A stretch of 64,000 nt of DNA, from positions 24,567,514 through 24,631,513 of the forward strand of contig QVOM02000049.1 of assembly GCA_003586115.2 (NCBI GenBank), read 5' to 3'. The notes beneath the pieces were generated by a model. That model was given only the letters and a program-made list of their open reading frames with translations, did no database searches and was not told the DNA's origin. This document shows, piece by piece, positions 24,879-33,593 of the stretch. Numbering within the stretch: the stretch's first letter is position 1; every line of letters starts with the position of its first letter. Origin of the DNA: Salvator merianae (taxonomy: Eukaryota > Chordata > Lepidosauria > Squamata > Teiidae). The position numbers and the translations under genes are program-made.

Positions 24879-25991
24879 TATGTCAATTTTATAACTTCTA
24901 CTTTTGCATTGTATATTCTCAAGCTATTTTCTGAAAGTTTCATTTTGTACCACTTATGGATAAGTCCCAAATAATGTTCTTTCTTATAGGATTATAAAAT
25001 TATGTGTGTACACAAAATAGTTGGATCAGAATCAAGACAAGTCAGCTCAGTTCTTTCAAGTCAAACAGATACTGCTGAATGATAGTATAATTCAGAAGTA
25101 CTAGATAAGTACATATCAACTGATGAGAAACTATAATAAATTAACAGTTAATTAAATGCAGCATAAGTGGGAGACTTTTAGTTAATTATGGGCATTTGGC
25201 AAACTATGGCAGGACTCCACTTGAAAAAGCAAGTGGCTTCTCTGCAGTCACTCAGGGGAGGTGTCACCATTACCACTTAAAATAATTCCCCCTTGTTTCC
25301 ATTTCTGAGTGCAGAGGCATTAGTCAAACCAGTGATCTGAAGCGTCTCCACTGAGGGCAGGAAATCTCAGCATCCAAAAATGGTGCCACTGTCAGCAATC
25401 GTGTCTGATAATGGGGCAGCGCATATGCCATAAGACACCTGTTACCAGCACAAGTGGATATGTGGCAGCAGAAGATGTGTTACCAGGTGCCTTATTCAGT
25501 AAACGGAGACATGAGCTATATTTAGGGGAAAGTAATGTAACAACGCAGATTTAGCCTGAGACCCTTGAGATGTTGATGTACTATGGCTCACATCATTGCT
25601 GTCCATTGGTACATGTGCATACAGAGGTACACATATGCATGCACAGAGAGAGACTGAGTGACTGATGCCATATTTCACCATCCATGCACAGGCACCTGGT
25701 GACCCCCAGCCAGAACACCTCTGGTCTCCATTAGTCTCAGCAATTGCCCAGTGGCAGATGGGCAGCTTGGAAGAAGGGCAGAAGGGGGTAGATGTCTACA
25801 CAGGTTCAGGAGGAAGGGGGGCATAGAAGTGACTCTTGAAGAGATGTCCTGAGGGTTTGTCCTATCCTGTAGGTAAAAGTGCTTTTTGGAAGGAGGTCTG
25901 GAGCCTCAAAGTCCTTCCTCACTCTCCTCACTAAAAGGGCATGTCCTAATCCCCCACCCACAGAATTTATAATATTTATAATTTATAATTA
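24879..25991. other. non-coding, no recognisable feature
   Basis: No exon or clear repeat was seen. Small frames here lack splice signals or family motifs. Confidence 0.45.
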
Positions 25992-26184
25992 CAGCAGCGT
26001 CCGCCAGCTTTAAGCCCAGGTGTTCATGCCCCACGCAAAGAGCGCCGTGGCTGTTCGCGGGGCCTCCACGCCTCCATATTGCCACCTGCTGCAGCAGTAT
26101 GGAGACCCTGAGGCCCCGCGAACAGCCATGGCGCTCTTTGCGCAGGATGCGAACACCCGGGCTTAAAGCCAGCAGCCGCCACTG
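25992..26184. mobile_element. GC-rich near-perfect palindromic MITE, family F
   Basis: The 193-bp element has arms of about 85 bp: GCTTTAAGCCCAGGTGTTC ... CACGCAAAGAGCGCCGTGGC on the left and GCCATGGCGCTCTTTGCGC ... GGGCTTAAAGCC on the right. Only a few mismatches interrupt the stem, and the loop is near CACCTGCTGCAG. Ends are CAGCAGCG and the complement of CAGTGGCGG. Flanks TATAATTA and TGAAATTA could be a degraded 8-bp duplication. Confidence 0.78.
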
Positions 26185-27408
26185 GTGAAATTACTTCTAA
26201 CTTATTAAAATCATAGGATTACACCAGTTCATCATTATTTCTTTTGCATTATTCAGTTTTAATACTGTGCTGTGCTTTATAAACTATGCAATAAAGCGGA
26301 GAATGCCATCTAGAGGGAAGTTACGTAATTTCTGCATGGATGAACATTGTAATCTTTGAAAACTTACCCAGGGCTTTTGATCAATTTTGTCTGTGCTCAC
26401 ACCTAAATTATAATTCATCTTCAGTCTACTTTCACAGTGAAATAACACATTGGCCAAGTGACAAGCTGTTTTCTTTCTGCACTGTCTAACTCAGAAAATG
26501 TACCTTTGGGTTAGATGGTGTGGAAAGAAAATGATGAGTGACTTTGCTGATGTGTTCTTTCACTCTGAAAGCGGACTGAAGCTGGATTAAAACTTAGGTG
26601 TGAACACAGCCCTAGTGTAATCAATCAGCATTTGAATATTTTCTTTTGGGCTTTTTAGTTCTGATAAATTAAAAATAACATTCTTACTGCAAACCTATTA
26701 GCATCAGAAATACAAATAAATAAATGCTGAAGAATTTGTCTGATAGTTTAGCATCAGGGTATAAAGTACTAACTACTCAGAACCTGATCTCCACTACATT
26801 GGACCAAAACAAACAACAACAGTGAAGTACAAAGTATTGTATGAATCAAAACGAGAATGAGGTCAGAACAGAGAAACAGAAAAGGGAAGATGCTTTTCCT
26901 ATAAATTTGATATTCAGTTTGGGCTGCTTGGGTAAGTTTCTTTTGCAAATTAAAAAGTGTTTAGTCTGTGGCATTACAGATGTTGCTGAATCACACAGAA
27001 TGAAAAATCTTTGCTTCTTTTACTACAATAGCAAAGCACTAATCAGTCTGACCACCATGTGTTTTTTCCTATCATCCTCTTATCTTAGTTTCAATACACT
27101 TCTTTTATTTTCTGCCTCTCAGACTGCATGCAAATACTATTCTATCCACTGCTATATGCTGTGAAATCCTGATCCCTTATCCAAAGCAATCTGTCTTTCA
27201 TGGCAACTAAAGCATTTATGAACATTCTTTTCTGTCATTACAGTGCAGTAACTATTTCAGGAGAATATCAAGATACCTTAACAATAGTGTGCAGCTTTAA
27301 CATGTGAAAGAGAAAAAAATGTAACATAGTATACATGCATTTTCACAAATAAGTACATGTATACATATTGCGATTCTTAACTGAGAATATCGTGTAACCA
27401 CCACAAAC
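26185..27408. other. non-coding, presumed MYLK4 intron
   Basis: Contains the family C copy at 26391-26612. The rest is AT-rich with no exon seen downstream of the MYLK4 donor. Confidence 0.5.
26391..26612. mobile_element. hairpin MITE, family C copy 2
   Basis: CTCACACCTAAATTATAATT at the left and TGGATTAAAACTTAGGTGTG at the right are inverted ends. The middle has TTTTCTTTCTGCACTGTCTA and its complementary GGTGTGGAAAGAAAATGATG. It is the same family as 13271 and 40028. Confidence 0.76.
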
Positions 27409-27555
27409 CTCTTCAGTTCTGAAACATTTGAGTGTCTCCAGATCCTGGAAGAAATCCAGTTTGTCCATCCTGGTGTTGTAAAACCGTGTTTTTATTTCAT
27501 CCAGACGACTGAGCTTGAAGTATTTTGAACGGTATTCTATTATGTGTTTATCCAT
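27409..27555 (-). CDS. MYLK4: MYLK4 N-terminal coding exon
   Basis: This exon has 49 codons on the - strand, ending in a full codon (phase 0) at donor GAG|GTTTGT. After a short lead (MDKHIIEYRSKY) it reads FKLSRLDEIKTRFYN, then KLDFFQ and LKCF. These align in order with human MYLK4, which begins MLKVKRLEEFNTCYN and continues with EKMAFFQ and VKCF. MYLK4 is a muscle- and heart-associated Ca/calmodulin-type Ser/Thr kinase; this exon is the non-catalytic N-terminus. The ATG at 27555 has a strong context (ACCATGG). A polypyrimidine acceptor (TTTGTTTCCACTGTAG) places the exon's 5' edge at 27595. The frame is open back to that acceptor, so an upstream exon could extend the protein. Divergent orientation to WRNIP1 matches the mammalian gene order. 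No kinase-domain exon was found in the window. Confidence 0.78.
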
Positions 27556-27595
27556 GGTAGTTGAATAGGAGTGGCGCCTGATTTCTCCTTGTTGT
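27556..27595 (-). other. MYLK4: 5' part of the MYLK4 exon (UTR or extra coding)
   Basis: This covers the bases between the predicted acceptor AG (27596-27597) and the ATG at 27555. Read in frame they contain no stop (QQGEIRRHSYSTT before the Met), so they may be leader or additional N-terminal coding sequence. The donor exon that would splice here must lie between 27.6 kb and the WRNIP1 promoter. I could not identify it. Confidence 0.5.
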
Positions 27596-28114
27596 CTACA
27601 GTGGAAACAAATAAGGAGGAAATATTATATGAAAGTAAAGTTACTAGTCAACAAAGTCACAAATTATCAGCTGTACAGTAAAAAGACCAAGGGTTGTGCA
27701 GATCCATGAAGAATTTTCAGATTGCTATGCTATGAAAGCAGGCACAAAAATGCACATTTTCACTTCATTTCTTCCTCAAGACAAAAATATACATGTGTGT
27801 AAGAGAACAGAGCCAACACACCTATTTACAGAAGTCTAAATAATGTAGTCCTAGGATTCCTATACTTATCATACTCACTGTGCACCCTCTGAAATAGGCC
27901 CACTGAAATCACTGAATTTGTCCATAACTAATTTACATCTATTGATTTCAAATGATTTACTCTATGTATTAGTTAATTTCATTAAATATTATGATGAGGC
28001 ACTGTTACACATATTATAAAAATGGAGAAGAAATCCATCAAGTTGCATTAATGTCAGAGCCACAAAAGATGAAAGCAAACAAATTTTGTGAGAGAAAGAA
28101 CCTCTGTGGAATAT

Positions 28115-28168
28115 CCATGCTTTATTCCAAATATAGGGGAATAAATAAGTTATGTTGGGATGCAGCCT
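28115..28168. repeat. family D half-copy
   Basis: CATGCTTTATTCCAAATATA to GTTGGGATGCAGCC matches a single arm of the 20298 hairpin, with small deletions. Confidence 0.6.
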
Positions 28169-30469
28169 AGGTCTCCAAAATGTACCAGAAAAACAGGCTG
28201 CAGTTCTACTTACCATGGTAAGCCAGTGGGGGGAGGCACTTTATAAATGTGCCCTGACTGATACAGCTGGACTTTTTTGGTACCACTGGCCAGAGAATGT
28301 TAATGATTGCTGGCACCTTAAGGGTTGGCATCACTGCACAAGGACAGACAGCTCCTTCAGACATCTTGCCATATATCCACAAAATTTGGTGAGCAGGTTT
28401 GTACCAAGCCAAAGTTTGGCAGAAATAGAGAGGACTGGTACTGTTAGGTGCTTCACCCAACAAACCCAGCCTCTACAGTGCCTCAAACCCAGAAAAATGA
28501 CAGAGGCTGTGATTTGCAGAGAGGTAAGTTCCCTGCACAATTTCTGCAGCACTCACCTATTTCCAACTTGTACTTGAGTACTACAGAAAGACCAGGCTTG
28601 TTGGGTGAAGCACCTAACAATCCTAATCTCTAAGAGGTTCATTTCTGCCAAATGAACCAGTGAGATCACTAAAGGAGTCAGGAAAACAAGGTAGAGACTT
28701 AATGTCATTCCTTATGCCCTGACCTTAGGATACCCTTCTTGAGGCCCAGGCATGTTAGTGCCTCTCCCCAAACATTTCAGCATATGGGGATTGCCGTGGG
28801 AATGTAAGAAGGGTGTCTCCACTGCATAATGGAGATGCAGCCCTAGTCATTCTTAGGACAACTCTATAGCTTGGTTTCTACACATCACCATGTAGTGCAA
28901 AACTGGGTTATACTAGTAATTGCCACATATGCCACATTACACTTGTAATAACCACAACTGAGAGTTAGAGAATCATGGAAGTTAAGTCTGCAAATATCAA
29001 TGAATGAAACTTCAGAGTTCAGACCTAGTCAAAAAATTAAAGTCAGTGGAATTTTGGAGGGGAGGCCTAGATTATTGCTAACTCAATAGATCCAGTCTAT
29101 TAAGATAAGTCAATAGTGCTTTGGAAGACAAATTACTGAACGTTTCCAGAATTGCATTAAAGAAGAAAAGACACATGTTGCTAACAGTATAAAAACAAAA
29201 AGAATGTTGTGGACTGTAGTGTTAGGCCCTATCAGAAGATTGGTGAGGAGAGTCAAACACTGGTGTGTTCCTTTTCTTCTAAGTCATGAGATATATGTAT
29301 TCCTGTATTCAATATATATTCTGATTATGCTTTTTAAAGGACAATATTGCTTTATTTTCTGTATTTGTTTGGTGCACCTGCAATGGTCAGAATGGTATAA
29401 TCCCATCTGACCTTAGGCAAGAGTAGCTGCATAATTGCTTTTGGCACATAGCATAACTTTTCTTGCCATTGTTTTCTTATTAGTGGCTGCTACGTGGATA
29501 ACATAAATGGTCTAGTCTACCTTTTGGGAAAAGCATATCTTCATACTTGGCAGTGAAACAAACAGAAATAAGGGAGAAATATCAAAACAAACACCAATTA
29601 GGCCCTGTGCAAGTAAACAATTATGATTAATGAACCGGACCAACTATAAAATGGGATCTTGAGACTGGCCACCTCAGACTGAATCTTGCTATAGCAGATA
29701 CCCTGTTTAGTGTCTAATGGCCTCTTCCAATAAAATCAGCCTGTTCACAATGCTTCCTTAATTGGAAGGTCAAATCCACACAATGGAACATGCTACTAGT
29801 CCTACTGCAGCATAGGTTGTGACCACCTTCACTACTTATAAAAGCTGTACAGTCATCCCTCACATAACATAGTGCTTCAGTTTCTGCAAAGCACGGCATT
29901 TCCAAAACTGCGTAAGAAGATATGATCTCGGTTGCAGTTCCCCTAACTGCAGACTTTCCATTGCTGCTAATTATGCTTATAACACAAGTTTGCTAGATGT
30001 GGCGCTTTAAAACCAACACATTTTGCCAACCTTGGAAAGGCAAAACATACGGCTGTATTTTGAGCTTCTAGAATCACCAAGTTATTATGACATATCCAAG
30101 AAAAAGCCTTTCTTTGTTTTTTCCACAGGGCTTGAAGCCCAGACTGTTGATTGTCAGCTGGAGCATCCTGCTTTTAACCAGACAACAAGACTGGTAAAAG
30201 ATAGATTCTGAAATTAATAAAAGAAGAAATAAAAGGGAGAAGGAGTCTTTTTGTCAGCTGCCTAACGAAAGAGTACTCAGGATCAGCAATTCATTCAGAA
30301 AAGTAAGAGCTGAGGGAGAGAATAGGGTTCTGGCTGAGAGGAGTATAGTGTGTACTCGTGTGGAAGCAGGTTCTCCTGAGACAAAGGAAAGGCAACAGAA
30401 ATTTGGCAGAAGAATTTTGAGGAACAACTGGTGGTGTTTCGGTAAGTATGCGGCATGGATTTTCTGGGA

Positions 30470-30985
30470 TTTGGAGACGTTGCTGGGCACTTGGTGTGTG
30501 GCTGGTTGGCTGATTTAGCTACTCGCCACACTAGCTGATTTAGCTACTGGCCAAACTTGGTGTGTGGCTGGTTGGCTGATTTAGCTACTAGAAGGGGTTT
30601 TTCTAAGCTAGCCTGACCTTTGGTCTGAGGGCTTACCATTGTGAAGAAAATATATGTAGTGCAGGAAATATATATAGTAACAAAAAGTAAAAAACTATTT
30701 TAGATTTTTTTAGAAAAGTAAAATAAATTAAATTGTAACAAAAAGTAAAAATAACTTTAAAAAGTTAATTAACTGCAATAAGTAACAAGAAAAAATAGTT
30801 CAAATAAAATAAAAAAGTAAAATAATTTTAATTGTAACAAAAACCAAAAGAATAATTTAAACAGTTCAAAAAATGAAAAATAATCTAAATAGTAACAAAG
30901 ACTAAAATAATAACTTAAGTAATTTTAAAAAGTAAAAATAATTTAAATAATAACAAAAATAAAAAAGTTACTATAAGTAATGCAG
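30470..30985. repeat. local duplication and degenerate AT-rich tandem repeat
   Basis: GGTGTGTGGCTGGTTGGCTG with ATTTAGCTAC occurs at about 30497 and about 30569. From about 30660 to 30985 the sequence cycles through AGTAACAAAAAGTAAAA-like units separated by AATAATTTAAA, a decayed tandem repeat of about 50-65 bp. A poly-G run follows at about 30985-30994. Confidence 0.65.
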
Positions 30986-30989
30986 GGGG

Positions 30990-31140
30990 GGGGGTCCTGC
31001 ATCAAATGTCACATGTATGAGTATCTGTCTGCTGGGCACAAATCATGAGTATGTTCTTGGTGTAATGAGCTACTGGCTCTCAGGAAATGGATTTCTTCCC
31101 TTGAAGCCAAGGTAGCGGGCCTGAAGAAGCAGAAAGACAG
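30990..31140 (+). mobile_element. possible CR1 ORF1-like fragment
   Basis: The + strand gives CHMYEYLSAGHKS then ELLALRKWISSLEAKVAGL, resembling the cysteine motif and start of the coiled coil in reptile CR1 ORF1. It is short and frame-broken, and the assignment is tentative. Confidence 0.4.
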
Positions 31141-31257
31141 ATGATGGGGATAAGGATGGGACCTTCAGGAATACAGAAGGAGTATCCCACTCCATCGTGG
31201 CCAGCCCTCCAGCTTATCTCAGATGGGGAAGACATCAGGCTGAGGAAGAGCGACAGG

Positions 31258-31553
31258 CTGTGCGCAGGCGCTGCTACTGCCGCGAGTCAAAGGAAAGCCC
31301 TTTCAAATGAAAACATCATCTTCCAGCTACGCTGTATCAAAGGGATCCTGCGATCTTCCTTTCCTGCTAAACTTAAAGTGGAAAGAACAACCTCTCTGTA
31401 TGTTGATACAGACAGAATAAAACTTTCTGTGGCTTTAAGTTTAGTAGGAAAGGAAGATTGTAGGCTTCCTTTGATACAGTGTAGCTGGAAGACATTGTTT
31501 TCATTTGAAAGGACTTTCCTTTGACTCAGGGTAGTAACAGCGTGTGCATACTC
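31258..31553. mobile_element. long hairpin MITE (arms about 125 bp)
   Basis: The arms run inward from GCAGGCGCTGCTACTGCC / GAGTCAAAGGAAAGCCCTTT on the left and AAAGGACTTTCCTTTGACTC / AGGGTAGTAACAGCGTG on the right. They pair through TTCCAGCTACGCTGTATCAA and TTTGATACAGTGTAGCTGG to TAAACTTAAAG / CTTTAAGTTTA. Because of the symmetry both strands encode nearly the same peptide (KALSNENIIFQLRCIKG and KVLSNENNVFQLHCIKG). No known protein resembles it. Confidence 0.78.
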
Positions 31554-31692
31554 ACGCATCACAGGGAGAAATGCTAAAGGAAAAGCAAACCTCGAGCTGC
31601 TTTTTTCCTTGCTTGCTGCAGCTGCAGAGGATTTTTGGAAGAGGAAGAAAGACATGCAGCAGGCCGAGAAAGTGTGAAGGAGCTTACAAGTG

Positions 31693-31991
31693 CAGAGGCG
31701 TAGCAAGGGGGGGGCGTGGGGGGCGGGGTGCCCCGGGTGGCGCGTTGTCGGGGGCGGCGCCTGCCGGTGTGCTGGGCCCGCCCACCCGGCTGCCGGTTTG
31801 CCATTTCACCGGCACGCACGCTCGCTCGCCCTGCCCGCCGGCACGCTCGCGTGCGCTGCTGCCTGGCGTGCGTGCCGGTCATCGCGCGTGCCCGGCAGTG
31901 GAAGTAGGAGACTGCAGGGCGGGGACGCCCTCGCTCATGCTTGGCTGCCGCCGTTCCGCACCGGGTGGCCGAGCTTCTCGCTACGCCGCTG
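31693..31991. mobile_element. CpG-rich non-autonomous hAT-like element with target duplication
   Basis: It starts CAGAGGCGTAGCAAGG and ends CTTCTCGCTACGCCGCTG; the ends are inverted (CAGAGGCGTAGC / CAGCGGCGTAGC). Flanks TACAAGTG (31685-31692) and TAAAAGTG (31992-31999) form an 8-bp duplication with one mismatch. The body is about 75% G+C with many CpGs, the most GC-rich stretch outside the WRNIP1 promoter. It has open frames on both strands but no recognisable product. Confidence 0.75.
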
Positions 31992-32443
31992 TAAAAGTGC
32001 TTTTCTGCTTTTTTAAAAAGGAAAATGGAACATGACTTCCAAAAAGAAGCATGTCCTATAGCTCTTTGCGCTGCGTGCAATCCAGAAGTTAACTACCGAG
32101 GAGGGTTGGTGGCACTGTGGAGGAAGGAAGAAGGAGGGGATGGCACCAACTCTGGGTAACGCTCAGAGGGTCTCACATTGGCCAAATGGAAAAGGGAAAT
32201 TCACCTGCGGCCGCCCACTACAGGACGATTTAGTGCCCTTTAGTCCTTTTCCATGGCTACACCTTTGAAAATAAGAACAGAGTAATGCTCTATAACTGTT
32301 TCAGAGCTGTGATTATCCCAATATAGGAAAGTCCTCATGGAGGCTGGAAAGTCCCCAAGAGAAACAGACATCAATTAACAGGTATTGTCTACCAGGTCGT
32401 AAAATGAACTGAAGAAGCTTTAAAGTGAAGGTGTGACCACGGC
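31992..32443. other. non-coding spacer, possible MITE end
   Basis: GTAAAATGAACTGAAGAAGC with AAAGTGAAGGTGTGACCACG at 32399-32440 vaguely resembles the right end of family C. Nothing else was identified. Confidence 0.35.
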
Positions 32444-33593
32444 CAGAGAGTGAGAATAAATGGTCAGTTCTCAGAGTGGAAAGAAGTGAGAAGTGGGATC
32501 CTGCAAGGTTCAGTATTAGGACCTGTGCTTTTTAATTTATTAATAAATGATCTAGACATAGGGGTAAGTAGTAGGTTAGTGAAGTTTGCTGATGACACTA
32601 AATTGTCCAGGGTAGTAAAAAGTGAAAGTGATTGTAAGGAGCTCCAGAGGGATCTCTTGACATTGGCTGAATGGACAACAAAGTGGCAAATGTACTTCAA
32701 ACTTAGCAAGTGCAAAGTGATGCACATCGGGGCAAAGAATCTCATTTACACCTATAAACTGATGGGGGGCAAACTTTCTGTGACAGACCAGGAAAAGAAT
32801 CTTGGGGTTCTGGTAGACATTTCAATGAAGGTGTCGACCCAATGTGCAGCAGCAGTGAAAAAGACAAATTCAGTGCTGGGGTAATTAGGAAGGGAATAGA
32901 AAACAAGTTGGCAAGTATCATTGTGCCTTTTTATAATTCTGTGGTGAGACCAACTTGGAATATTGTGTGCAATTCTAGTCACTTCAGCTCAGAAAGGATA
33001 TTGTGGAACTGGAGGAGGTGCAGAAAAGGCAACCAGAATGATCAAGGGGCTGGAACACCTTCCTTACAAAATCAGGCTGCAACGTCTTGGCCTCTTCAGC
33101 CTTGAAAAACAGCATTTAAGAGAAGATCTGATTGAAGTATATAAAATCATGCACAGTATGGCTAAAGCGGATAGAGAAAAATTATTTTCTCTATCACACA
33201 GCACTAGTCCCAGGGGGCACTCTATGAAGCTGATGGTAGAGTTAGGACAGAGAAGGGGAAGTATTTTTTTTTTATCTAGAGGGTTATCAGTCTATTGGAA
33301 TTTATTACCAGAATAGGTGGTGACAGCAATCAGCCTGGATAGCTTTAAGAATGGATTGGACAGATTCATGGAAGTCAGATGTGTCAATGGGTACTAGAAT
33401 GTACTGCCTTCAGCTTAGAAAGACAGGCAGGATGTCTGTAAAACCCATTTGCAGGGAGTCAAGAGCAGGTGAAGATTTTGCCTTCATCTACTGCTTGAGA
33501 AGGCCCAGAAGCAATTGGTGGGCCACTGTGTAAAACAGAATGCTGGACTAGATGGGCCATGGCCTGATCCAGAAAGGCTCCTCTTATGTTCTT
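32444..33593 (+). mobile_element. CR1 LINE, 5'-truncated, RT core to 3' end
   Basis: The + strand frame encodes RINGQFSEWKEVRSG then GSVLGPVLFNLLINDL and the catalytic box KFADDTKL (intact FADD). After these come KWQMYFKLSKCKVMHIG and DQEKNLGVLVD. A shifted frame continues with IKGLEHLPYKIRLQRLGLFS and LEKQHLREDLIEVYKIMH, ending near NLLPE. The 3' end has TGGACTAGATGGGCCATGGC and CTCCTCTTATGTTCTT. A few frameshifts make it inactive. It is a head-to-tail neighbour of the next copy. Confidence 0.92.

Larger units (their letters stand above)
27596..31257. other. intergenic between MYLK4 exon and WRNIP1; degenerate tandem and CR1 remnants
   Basis: Holds the family D half-copy (28115-28168), a local duplication and AT-rich tandem repeat (30470-30985) and a CR1-ORF1-like stretch (30990-31140), listed separately. 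A CATCCCTCACATAACATAG string at 29855 recurs weakly at 44190. If MYLK4 has a 5' UTR exon it should lie here or beyond, but none could be assigned. Confidence 0.45.

Noticed and set aside
31544..32080. Arginine- and glycine-rich frames on both strands (over 160 codons)
   Set aside because: They arise from the high G+C of the hAT-like element at 31693-31991 and have no conserved motif.
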